Positions 1 to 6,013 of a DNA stretch of 7,615 nucleotides are shown here, piece by piece. The DNA is taken from positions 1 to 7,615 of the forward strand of contig CANGMY010000065.1 of the NCBI GenBank assembly GCA_947455015.1, read 5' to 3'. Within the stretch, counting starts at the first letter, position 1. Every line of letters begins with the position of its first letter. This DNA comes from Microthrixaceae bacterium. GTDB taxonomy: Bacteria > Actinomycetota > Acidimicrobiia > Acidimicrobiales > Acidimicrobilacustridaceae. A program made the translations under genes and the position numbers. The notes beneath the pieces are model-generated. The model made no database searches and was not told where the DNA came from. It worked only from the letters and a program-made list of their open reading frames with translations.

Positions 1-687
1 AACAACGGCCACGTCAACCCCGAGGCGGTGTATTTCGGAAGGGGTCCGTTCACGGCTGTTGACGTTCTTGAAAGCCGGATGGTTGCCGATCCGTTTCATC
101 TTCTCGATTGTGCAATGACATCTGAGGGAGGAACAGCTCTCGTTCTCACTCGAGCCGATCGTGCCGACGACACGGCAAAGACGCCGGTCTTTCTTCTTGG
201 CGGCGGCACCGACCATTACGGGCCCTCGTATCAGCATCCACCAGTCTGGGATCTCGGTGGTGTTCGACGTCCCGATCTTGTTGCTGGCCATGTTGGCCGA
301 CGCGCCGCTGAAGAAGCATTTGCCGTCGCTGGCCTGGGGCCATCTGATGTCGACGTTTGTGAATTTTATGATCCGTTCTCTTTTGAATTGATTCGCCAAT
401 TCGAGGCCTTCGGCTTTTGTTCCGAGGGCGAAGGTGGCGACTATGTGATGTCGGGCGTCATCGAGCCTGGAGGTCGTCATCCGATCACCACCGATGGCGG
501 AACAATGTCGTTCAGTCATGGTGGTGCGTCTGTGCAACTTTTCCAGCGAGTTATTCGAGGGGTGCAACAACTCCGCGGTGAATGCATTTCATCTCAAGTT
601 GCCGATGCAGAGGTCGCGATGTGCACAGGTGGCGGCGCTGGCGCCCTCTTCACTGACGTTCTCCTGCTCGGAAAGGATCGGCCATGA
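1..687 (+). CDS. Thiolase-superfamily protein (SCP2/lipid-transfer type), C-terminal part, 5' end outside window
   Basis: The frame is open from base 1 and encodes 228 visible residues. The GTG at 28 is an internal codon, because the sequence before it (NNGHVNPEAV) reads on smoothly, so the gene starts upstream of the window. The visible part resembles the second half of SCP2-type thiolases, which cleave or form carbon-carbon bonds on acyl-CoA substrates in the cytoplasm. Landmarks are DPFHLLDCAMTSEGG (about residues 36-50), EFYDPF (about 121-126), GGTMSFSHGG with a histidine at codon 517-519 aligned to the usual GHP histidine, and AMCTGGGAG with a cysteine at codon 622-624 resembling the C-terminal CxG cysteine of thiolases. 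The N-terminal nucleophilic cysteine would lie outside the window. The ATGA overlap with the downstream DUF35 gene suggests the two products form one complex. DUF35-dependent retro-aldolases of the Ltp2 kind share this fold, so lyase activity is possible; the retained C-terminal cysteine leans toward thiolase chemistry. Family assignment is firm; reaction and substrate are open. Confidence 0.88.
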   Translation, partial: NNGHVNPEAVYFGRGPFTAVDVLESRMVADPFHLLDCAMTSEGGTALVLTRADRADDTAKTPVFLLGGGTDHYGPSYQHPPVWDLGGVRRPDLVAGHVGRRAAEEAFAVAGLGPSDVDVCEFYDPFSFELIRQFEAFGFCSEGEGGDYVMSGVIEPGGRHPITTDGGTMSFSHGGASVQLFQRVIRGVQQLRGECISSQVADAEVAMCTGGGAGALFTDVLLLGKDRP

Positions 688-1106
688 GTCTGCTCACGCC
701 GCAATCTGGCGATATTCCGCTCCCCGTACCGGGACCAATCTCCGAGCCGTATTGGCAAGGCTGTCGTGAAGGCGTCTTGCGTTTCCAACGTTGCCTTGAT
801 TGCGGGGCACCAACGCATACGCCTGCTTTACTCTGCGCAGCGTGTGCATCACTGTCGCTCGAGTGGGTGGACAGTTCGGGCAGGGGAGAGATTTACAGCT
901 GGACTCGTGTCTGGCGTCCGGTAACTCCAGCTTTCGTAACGCCGTATGTGCCGATCATCGTCACCATGGAGGAAGGCTGGAACATGCTTTCCAACCTGGT
1001 TGGCTGCGAGGACGACGCAGTCGCGATCGGTCAGTCAGTGGAGGTGGTCTTCCACAAGAGTGGCGGAGCTGACAACATCGTCTTGCCGTACTTCCAACGC
1101 GCCTAG
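684..1106 (+). CDS. DUF35 zinc-ribbon/OB-fold protein, thiolase partner
   Basis: This 140-residue protein has the standard size and layout of a stand-alone DUF35 protein. A helical N-terminus carries EPYWQGCREG (about 21-30). A rubredoxin-like zinc ribbon follows with four cysteines, C37-x2-C40 and C51-x2-C54. The rest is a beta-rich OB-fold (about 60-130). Proteins of this family bind thiolase-fold partners and are thought to help hold the acyl-CoA substrate; in steroid side-chain degradation a DUF35 domain is required for retro-aldol cleavage by its Ltp2-type partner. The start is well supported: AAAGGA at 672-677 lies 6 bases before the ATG, and the ATG overlaps the thiolase stop as ATGA, which implies translational coupling. 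A direct complex with the upstream gene product is inferred from this overlap and from family precedent. No defect is visible; all four zinc ligands are present. Confidence 0.9.
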   Translation: MSLLTPQSGDIPLPVPGPISEPYWQGCREGVLRFQRCLDCGAPTHTPALLCAACASLSLEWVDSSGRGEIYSWTRVWRPVTPAFVTPYVPIIVTMEEGWNMLSNLVGCEDDAVAIGQSVEVVFHKSGGADNIVLPYFQRA

Positions 1107-1111
1107 TTTCA

Positions 1112-1618
1112 ATGTCCGTGGGCGACCAAGAACACCTGGACGACCAGGACGATATTGAGGCGCAATTGCAGTCAGTGCGGTTGGGGCTCACCCGATTGCA
1201 GCGGTTGCTATCGAGTCGACGTGTGCACGCCGGTATGGCCGGCGCTGCACGCGTTGCTCTTCCTCAACAGGCAATGAACGTTCTCCGCGCACTGGGTGAT
1301 CGAGAACCATTGCCTGTGGGCGATTTGGCGCGAGCAGCACGCATGGACACCGGAGCAGTGAGCCGTCAGATCCGTGTCCTCGAAGAAGAGGGACTCGTCG
1401 AACGGCGCTCAAGTCCTCAGCACGGAAGCATTGTTCTCGTAGTCGCTACGCCCGAGGGTAGAGCGATGGCCCATCGTTTCGAACGAGTACGCGGTGCGCA
1501 GCTGTCTCGGGCCCTCATCGAGTGGACACCTGAAGAGCGCGAGCAACTCGGGAAATTGATGCTTCGTCTCGTCGACGATCTTCAAGCAACGCCGTACCTG
1601 CAAACAGACGGCGATTGA
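1112..1618 (+). CDS. MarR-family transcriptional regulator
   Basis: The 168-residue product has the MarR layout: N-terminal helices (about 15-62), a winged helix-turn-helix and C-terminal dimerisation helices (about 115-160). The DNA-binding part reads LPVGDLARAARMDTGAVSRQ (about 67-86) and continues IRVLEEEGLVERR; a wing follows at about 99-112, then the typical ATPEGR. MarR proteins bind DNA as dimers and often respond to small aromatic or acyl-CoA ligands. The gene begins 5 bases after the DUF35 stop, so it is probably cotranscribed with the thiolase pair. No Shine-Dalgarno sequence is visible before ATG 1112; translation may be coupled to the upstream gene, or start at GTG 1118, two codons later. 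Targets are inferred to be this operon and perhaps the divergent dehydrogenase/synthetase promoter region. The ligand is unknown. Confidence 0.85.
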   Translation: MSVGDQEHLDDQDDIEAQLQSVRLGLTRLQRLLSSRRVHAGMAGAARVALPQQAMNVLRALGDREPLPVGDLARAARMDTGAVSRQIRVLEEEGLVERRSSPQHGSIVLVVATPEGRAMAHRFERVRGAQLSRALIEWTPEEREQLGKLMLRLVDDLQATPYLQTDGD

Positions 1619-1632
1619 GCTATCTGTGCGAA

Positions 1633-2682
1633 TTAGTCCGGAATGACGACTGCTCTTCCGCGTAACTCGCCGCGTTCCATTTTTTCGTAGGCCTCGGCTA
1701 CACGATCAAGCGGAAAGATGTCAACGTCCACTCGGAGCTTGCCGCTTTCAGCGAGAGCGATCACTTCGAGTGTGTCGGCGATCGTTGGCGCTTGAAAAGA
1801 GAAGACCTCACCGTCCCGAGGCAACTTGTCGAACATCGTCCCTCGCAAGGAGCCATTGCCCGCTCCGACAAGAGCGTAAGCGCCGGCTTTTCCGGTGCTC
1901 TGAAGTCCGTGTGTGATCGTTTGGTCGATGCCGACGAAATCGAAGACTGCGTTTGCTCCGCCACCGAGGAGGCGATGCAGTTCGGCGGTTGTGTCGTCGT
2001 TGACGCCTTCGAGAACGTCGTGTGCTCCAAGTTCGGTGGCGTAGGTGAGGCGATCGGCGGAGACGTCGACGGCAACGACGCGTGCGCTGGTGAGGGCGAG
2101 CAAATGCTGAATCGCATACGCACCAAGCCCGCCAGCACCAATCACAACCGCAGTTCCACCCGGTGGAATTCTTGGGAGGCATCGCTTCACGGCGTGATAT
2201 GAGGTGGCTCCTGCATCGGTGAGTGGCCCAGCGATGACGGGGTCAAGAGTGCTGAGCTTTACGAGTTCGCGGGTGGTAGCGACCAGGACGTATCGGGCGA
2301 GCCCGCCATCGATCCCGTAGCCCCGTCCGACGATGGAATCATCGCAATTGTTGTCCTGGCCACGTGCGCACCAGATGCAGTGACCGCACGAATGCGGGCT
2401 TACGACGGCGACGGCATCGCCGACCTCAAAACCAGTTGCGCCGGTGCCAAGTTCGGCGACGTGGCCGCCAACTTCGTGGCCAAGGGTGAACGGCACTCTC
2501 CAACCCAAGGGCTCCATGAATGCGGCGGGGGCCAAGGCCATACCCACATCGGAGTGACACAGGCCGTTGCCCGCGACCTTGACGAGTACTTCACCCGGTC
2601 CGGGCGTGGGAACAGGGGCTTCGGTCAGTTCGGGAGGGTGCTCCCACTCGACAATGCGGAAGGCCTTCATCATTTCGGACAT
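1633..2682 (-). CDS. Zinc-dependent medium-chain alcohol dehydrogenase, probably NAD-linked
   Basis: The 349-residue cytoplasmic enzyme should oxidise an alcohol to an aldehyde or ketone, or do the reverse. From the chosen start, the catalytic zinc ligands are C42 (in GLCHSD), H69 and E70 (in GHEVGG) and D157 (in PLTDAGAT). The structural zinc site has all four cysteines, C99, C102, C105 and C113 (C-x2-C-x2-C-x7-C). The Rossmann motif VVIGAGGLG lies at about 179-187, and D206 at the end of the following strand favours NAD over NADP. Length and motifs resemble Rhodococcus ruber ADH-A, an alcohol dehydrogenase acting on secondary alcohols. The frame stays open upstream to 2850, but the family's typical N-terminus (MKAFRI) and an AGGA at 2690-2693 support ATG 2682; ATG 2673 or 2670 are alternatives. 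The gene converges on the MarR gene (14 bases between stops) and diverges from the acyl-CoA synthetase gene. Its substrate cannot be read from sequence. Confidence 0.92.
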   Translation of the reverse strand: MSEMMKAFRIVEWEHPPELTEAPVPTPGPGEVLVKVAGNGLCHSDVGMALAPAAFMEPLGWRVPFTLGHEVGGHVAELGTGATGFEVGDAVAVVSPHSCGHCIWCARGQDNNCDDSIVGRGYGIDGGLARYVLVATTRELVKLSTLDPVIAGPLTDAGATSYHAVKRCLPRIPPGGTAVVIGAGGLGAYAIQHLLALTSARVVAVDVSADRLTYATELGAHDVLEGVNDDTTAELHRLLGGGANAVFDFVGIDQTITHGLQSTGKAGAYALVGAGNGSLRGTMFDKLPRDGEVFSFQAPTIADTLEVIALAESGKLRVDVDIFPLDRVAEAYEKMERGELRGRAVVIPD

Positions 2683-2689
2683 GGGCTCA

Positions 2690-2693
2690 TCCT
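2690..2693 (-). promoter_or_regulatory. Ribosome binding site of the alcohol dehydrogenase gene
   Basis: The minus strand reads AGGA here, 7 bases before the ATG at 2682. This decides the start against the open frame that runs further up to 2850, whose extra N-terminal 56 codons do not look like a dehydrogenase N-terminus and would overlap the divergent synthetase gene. Confidence 0.6.
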
Positions 2694-2708
2694 GACATGG
2701 ACGGAGAA

Positions 2709-2740
2709 TTCCCGCCCGGTTGCCATCTGGCCGGTGGGAA
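2709..2740. promoter_or_regulatory. Imperfect inverted repeat in divergent promoter region, candidate operator
   Basis: The 95-base gap between the divergent dehydrogenase and synthetase genes holds a hyphenated dyad. The left arm is TTCCC-gc-CCGG (2709-2719) and the right arm is CCGG-t-GGGAA (2731-2740), separated by 11 bases. Nine base pairs match, with an unequal interruption of two bases against one. It sits near the middle of the gap, where a shared operator would be expected. A nearby MarR-family gene makes that protein a candidate ligand, but this is inference. No clear -35/-10 pair was found on either strand in the gap. Confidence 0.35.
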
Positions 2741-2766
2741 CAAGGCAAGATGTGTCGTCCGTAACG

Positions 2767-2772
2767 AGGAGG
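2767..2772 (+). promoter_or_regulatory. Strong ribosome binding site of the acyl-CoA synthetase gene
   Basis: A perfect AGGAGG lies 5 bases before GTG 2778. It is the strongest Shine-Dalgarno sequence in the window and fixes the synthetase start at the GTG, not at the in-frame ATG 2697. Confidence 0.85.
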
Positions 2773-2777
2773 AATCC

Positions 2778-4349
2778 GTGGCTGAAGTGACGTCGATCGA
2801 ACAGGCATCAACGATGTGGGAATTGGTTGAGGCTCGTGCCTCAGCGACACCCGATGTGGTCGCGCTCATCGAAGACAATCGCGAGATCACGTTCAAAGAA
2901 CTTCGTGACATCTCCGAACGCGTCGCCGCCGGATTCCATGAGTTCGGAATGCGCCACGGTTCGCGTGTCACATGGCAGCTTCCAACTCGAATCGAAACAG
3001 TCATTACCTCGCTTGCGCTTGCTCGAATTGGTGCCGTGCAGAACCCGATCATTCCCATCTACCGCGACCGTGAAGTTGGATTCGTTCTCCAGCAGACCGA
3101 CGCTGAATATTTTCTGATCCCGGGTGATTGGAATGGATTCGATTTCAATGCGATGGCCGGTCGCATCATGGACGATCTCGGTATCGAGCCGACGGTGATG
3201 ATCGCGTACGACCAGTTGCCCCAAGCCGAGCCGTACACGCTGCCTCCCGCCCCTACCAATGGCGACGAAGTTCGCTGGATCTATTACACCTCCGGCACAA
3301 CATCTGCTCCCAAGGGCGTTCGCCACACCGACGGCACGCTTATGGCCGGCGGCCTCGGCCTCGCCAACGCTGTTTCTCTTACCGCTGACGACATCGGCTC
3401 GATTGCGTTCCCTTACGCCCATATTGCCGGACCCGATTACCTGATGATGCTCCTTTATCGGGGATGCGGTGCAGTCCTCATCGAAGCGTTCTCATTGGAC
3501 GTTGCTGTCGAACTGTTTGCTCGCAAGGGAGCAACAATGGCCGGGGGAGGCCCCGCGTTTTACCAGATGTACTTGGCGAAGCAGCGCACGCAACCCGGAG
3601 AGAAGATCATTCCTTCACTGCGTTTGCTCTCTGGTGGTGGTGCACCAAAGCCGCCCGAGATGTACGTCGAAGTCATGGCCGAAATGGGCATCCCCGTTTG
3701 TCACGGTTACGGAATGACCGAATGTCCGATGATCTCTCAAAGCGGACCGGACGACACCGAAGCACAACTCATGTACACCGACGGGAAGCCGGTCACTGCG
3801 TGTGAAATTCGCATTGTCACTCTTGAAGGTGCCGTGGCATCGCAAGGACAAGACGGTGAAGTTCGTCTGAAGGGTCCGATGGTTTTCAAGGGCTACACCG
3901 ATACTTCGCTGAACGCAGATGCATTCGATGCCGACGGCTGGTTCCGCACAGGCGATGTCGGGCATCTTGACGCTGATGGTCACGTCGTTCTCACGGGTCG
4001 CCTCAAAGACGTCATCATTCGTAAGGGCGAGAACATTTCGGCGAAGGAGATCGAAGATCTCCTGTATCAACATCCCAAGGTCGGAGACGTCGCCGTTATC
4101 GGTCTTCCCGATAAGGAACGTGGTGAACGAGTTTGTGCCGTCGTTGAGCGCGCACCCGGAACTGAGGATCTCGAGTTCGGTGAGATGGTCGCCTATCTCA
4201 AGGGTGCCGACCTCATGGTGCAGAAGATTCCAGAGCAGCTCGAAGTCGTCGACGAACTTCCGCGCAATCAAACCCTGCGCAAGGTGCTTAAGCAGGACCT
4301 TCGTGACATGTACCGAGACAAGCCGTGGAGTCCCGCTCCGCGTTCCTAG
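2778..4349 (+). CDS. AMP-forming acyl-CoA synthetase (acid-CoA ligase)
   Basis: The 523-residue enzyme belongs to the ANL adenylate-forming superfamily. It activates a carboxylic acid with ATP to an acyl-adenylate and transfers it to CoA, in the cytoplasm. Motifs in order, numbered from GTG 2778: phosphate-binding loop YYTSGTTSAPKG (169-180), GYGMTEC (310-316), GWFRTGDVG (about 387-395), GRLKDVIIRKGENIS hinge (407-421) and the C-terminal catalytic-lysine region PRNQTLRK (495-502) with K502 as the likely catalytic lysine. That last motif appears to have one more residue than the common PRxxTGK. The start follows a perfect AGGAGG; the in-frame ATG 2697 has no such signal and would add 27 unlike residues. 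No signal peptide or membrane segment is visible. Its position, divergent from an alcohol dehydrogenase and near a thiolase operon, suggests that it feeds an acid into CoA-dependent degradation. Chain length or ring type of the substrate cannot be told from the sequence. Confidence 0.93.
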   Translation: MAEVTSIEQASTMWELVEARASATPDVVALIEDNREITFKELRDISERVAAGFHEFGMRHGSRVTWQLPTRIETVITSLALARIGAVQNPIIPIYRDREVGFVLQQTDAEYFLIPGDWNGFDFNAMAGRIMDDLGIEPTVMIAYDQLPQAEPYTLPPAPTNGDEVRWIYYTSGTTSAPKGVRHTDGTLMAGGLGLANAVSLTADDIGSIAFPYAHIAGPDYLMMLLYRGCGAVLIEAFSLDVAVELFARKGATMAGGGPAFYQMYLAKQRTQPGEKIIPSLRLLSGGGAPKPPEMYVEVMAEMGIPVCHGYGMTECPMISQSGPDDTEAQLMYTDGKPVTACEIRIVTLEGAVASQGQDGEVRLKGPMVFKGYTDTSLNADAFDADGWFRTGDVGHLDADGHVVLTGRLKDVIIRKGENISAKEIEDLLYQHPKVGDVAVIGLPDKERGERVCAVVERAPGTEDLEFGEMVAYLKGADLMVQKIPEQLEVVDELPRNQTLRKVLKQDLRDMYRDKPWSPAPRS

Positions 4350-4369
4350 GTCCGCTTATGGAAGCGGGC
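4350..4369. terminator. Hairpin at convergent gene ends, possible bidirectional terminator
   Basis: CCGCTT (4352-4357) and AAGCGG (4362-4367) form a perfect 6-bp stem around a 4-base loop. The stem extends to 8 bp with a T-G wobble and a G-C pair. It begins directly after the synthetase stop and includes the stop codon of the convergent NlpC/P60 gene. CCCGCT at 4332-4337 can pair with the same right arm (AGCGGG, 4363-4368) as an alternative. There is no T-tract on either side, so intrinsic termination is uncertain. Confidence 0.35.
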
Positions 4370-5903
4370 GATACACACCGAGTATTCCGTTGCGCACCCA
4401 CGCAGGCAACGATTCTTCGGTCAGTTGGCCGCCGCTCGCATGGATGATTGTTCCGTTGCCAAGTGAAAGGGCGACGTGTCCATCCATCAGGAGGACATCA
4501 CCGCTGACGTCGTTCTCGGCGTTGAACTCGTCACTCACCTTGAGCTCGTTGAACCCACTGTCGAGCAGCATTGCATCAGTCGTCGTCGGAATTGCGATGC
4601 CCACTGACGCGTAGGCCGCGCTCACAAAACCCGAACAGTCAAAGAACCCGCTGCCGAACCTGTTCGTTCCAGGAGGGCATTCAGGATCCTCAGGACGCGC
4701 ATCAACGCCAAGGCACTGCGAATACGGCGTACCGAGTCGGGCTTGTGACCATGTAATGAGTGCAGACCGAGAGCCCTCTGCGGATTCGCTGTCGAACTCA
4801 GAAGTCGCAAGATGTTCGAAGGCGGCGGGAATTCTCGGGTCAGCTGGAATCTTGCCTAAACCGATATCAGTCGTTCGGGCGATTTGCCGAGAAGATCCGA
4901 GGATCGCCTCGGTGATTGAGGAGTTTCCAGTGAACGTGCTGAGAGCCCGGTGGAGGCCATCGTTCGTGCGGAGATCGTTGCGTCCTGAGCAAAGAACGCG
5001 ACCGGCGACGATCGCAGAGGAGTACAGCCAGTCAGGGGTCGATTCGATGACAGCGACTGGAGCAAATTCCAACCATTGGCTTGGGAGGACTTGAAGCGGT
5101 CCAACGCGGGAGTCTTCGGTTCGCGATTGGTCAACGAGACCGAGGTCGTGGTCAGGGATCGGCGAGCCTGTGAGTCCGATCAACTTCTCAGTCGTCACGC
5201 CGGCCACCGAAAGCTGTGATTCATTGACCTGACCGTGATTGCTCATGATCCGGCCAATCCCGATGAGTAGAGCGGCTGGGACTTCGCAGGTTGCATCCGA
5301 TTCGGTCAGGGCTGCGGAGGCACGCAGATACGCGCTGTAGGCGGCCCCTGGAAGGGTTGGCGCTCTGTCGTTGAGGGACTCGTCCAATGAAGAGAGGGCT
5401 TCGTCAACTTGCTGTTCGAGTTTGGAAACCCTGGTCTGTGCGCGTTCGACCGCATCGCCAGCGTTCCGAGCGGCATCAATAGTCGAATCCAAGTCGTCTT
5501 GCGCTGCGCGCACCTCTCGCTCATCGGAGCGAAGTCGCGAAGAAGCGAGAGCAACTCCCTGCTGGGACCCAGCTTCCGCCTCGTCACCACGAGCACCCCG
5601 ATCCATATAGGCGTAAACGGCAAGGGCCGAAAATCGTGATCGGTCCTCGTCGAGACGGCGACGGGCCGATTCCAGCGCGGCCGAGGCCGTTGAGACGCGG
5701 TCATTCGCATCGAGATGGCTGCTCTGGGCCTCTTGAAGTACACCGATGGCAGACACAAGTGGCCCAAGCCGAGCCTCGTAGGTGCTCAGAGCCTCGGAAA
5801 TGGGCGGTAGCGATCTGGCAGTCGCTGATCGTGCACCAGCGACCACCAAAATTGTGGTCAAGGTGAGCACAAGAAACGCGGTTGAGAAACGTTTCAATCG
5901 CAT
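4356..5903 (-). CDS. Exported NlpC/P60 peptidoglycan endopeptidase with coiled coil and transglycosylase-like module
   Basis: This 515-residue protein probably cuts peptide stems in the cell wall. A signal peptide spans about residues 1-29 (RLKR, hydrophobic stretch, ATA cleavage site). Residues about 35-180 are Ala/Glu/Arg-rich and predicted to form coiled coils. Residues about 200-345 resemble an actinobacterial lytic-transglycosylase module, with LLIGIGRIMSNHG (212-224), VGPLQVLPSQW (267-277) and cysteines C206 and C305 that could pair. Where active relatives have a catalytic glutamate (GRVESGHG), this protein has M220. The C-terminal NlpC/P60 domain (about 380-515) keeps its triad: C423 (FDCSGF), H476 (GHVALSLGNG) and H488 (IIHASG), plus C397 and C409 in an insertion. 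Coiled-coil NlpC/P60 proteins of this kind are often controlled by FtsEX-type partners; whether that holds here is inference. ATG 5903 gives a clean signal peptide, but no clear ribosome binding site precedes it. Confidence 0.9.
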   Translation of the reverse strand: MRLKRFSTAFLVLTLTTILVVAGARSATARSLPPISEALSTYEARLGPLVSAIGVLQEAQSSHLDANDRVSTASAALESARRRLDEDRSRFSALAVYAYMDRGARGDEAEAGSQQGVALASSRLRSDEREVRAAQDDLDSTIDAARNAGDAVERAQTRVSKLEQQVDEALSSLDESLNDRAPTLPGAAYSAYLRASAALTESDATCEVPAALLIGIGRIMSNHGQVNESQLSVAGVTTEKLIGLTGSPIPDHDLGLVDQSRTEDSRVGPLQVLPSQWLEFAPVAVIESTPDWLYSSAIVAGRVLCSGRNDLRTNDGLHRALSTFTGNSSITEAILGSSRQIARTTDIGLGKIPADPRIPAAFEHLATSEFDSESAEGSRSALITWSQARLGTPYSQCLGVDARPEDPECPPGTNRFGSGFFDCSGFVSAAYASVGIAIPTTTDAMLLDSGFNELKVSDEFNAENDVSGDVLLMDGHVALSLGNGTIIHASGGQLTEESLPAWVRNGILGVYRPLP

Positions 5904-5912
5904 GGTCGGGTG

Positions 5913-5980
5913 CGCTTCGAAGGGATCATGCAGTTATCGACGTTAGAAACAACAGGTGGACGTCGTCTTACATCGAAGCG
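5913..5980. repeat. Long-spaced inverted repeat in the fumarase-NlpC/P60 gap
   Basis: CGCTTCGA (5913-5920) and TCGAAGCG (5973-5980) are perfect 8-base inverted arms 52 bases apart, enclosing most of the gap before the NlpC/P60 gene. The left arm overlaps a short palindrome, CTTCGAAG (5915-5922). This could be a pair of regulator sites or chance; nothing else in the sequence decides. Confidence 0.3.
5925..5952 (-). promoter_or_regulatory. Weak candidate promoter of the NlpC/P60 gene
   Basis: The minus strand has TTGTTT (5947-5952), a 16-base spacer and CATGAT (5925-5930), about 20 bases before the NlpC/P60 start. The matches to consensus are 3/6 and 4/6, which could arise by chance. The 110-base gap (5904-6013) would also have to hold the end of the fumarase transcript; no terminator hairpin with a T-run is visible there. 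Confidence 0.18.
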
Positions 5981-6013
5981 AACCGAACGGAAATCTCAGG
6001 TTGCCGAAAGGGG

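Noticed and set aside
1619..1680. Possible terminator between the MarR and dehydrogenase stops
   Set aside because: Only very short self-complementary words (such as TCCGGA) are present, with no stem of useful length and no T-run.
1792..2202. 136-codon plus-strand frame opposite the dehydrogenase gene
   Set aside because: It is antisense to the NAD-binding domain of a clear gene and has no recognisable features.
2697..2777. In-frame ATG 2697 as synthetase start
   Set aside because: It would add 27 residues unlike the family and covers the candidate operator; the perfect AGGAGG at 2767-2772 points to GTG 2778.
2683..2850. N-terminal extension of the dehydrogenase frame up to an ATG at 2850
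   Set aside because: The extra 56 residues do not resemble a dehydrogenase N-terminus and overlap the divergent synthetase gene; ATG 2682 has an AGGA at proper spacing and gives the family's normal length.
2841..3422. 193-codon open frame on the minus strand inside the synthetase gene
   Set aside because: It is an antisense shadow of a well-supported gene and shows no recognisable domain.
3615..4271. 218-codon open frame on the minus strand inside the synthetase gene
   Set aside because: Its length comes from codon bias of the sense gene; the sense frame carries all ANL motifs, the antisense frame none.
5306..5767. 153-codon minus-strand frame within the coiled-coil part of the NlpC/P60 gene
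   Set aside because: It is an out-of-frame reading of the same strand; the in-frame protein is continuous from signal peptide to peptidase domain, so no frameshift or second gene is needed.
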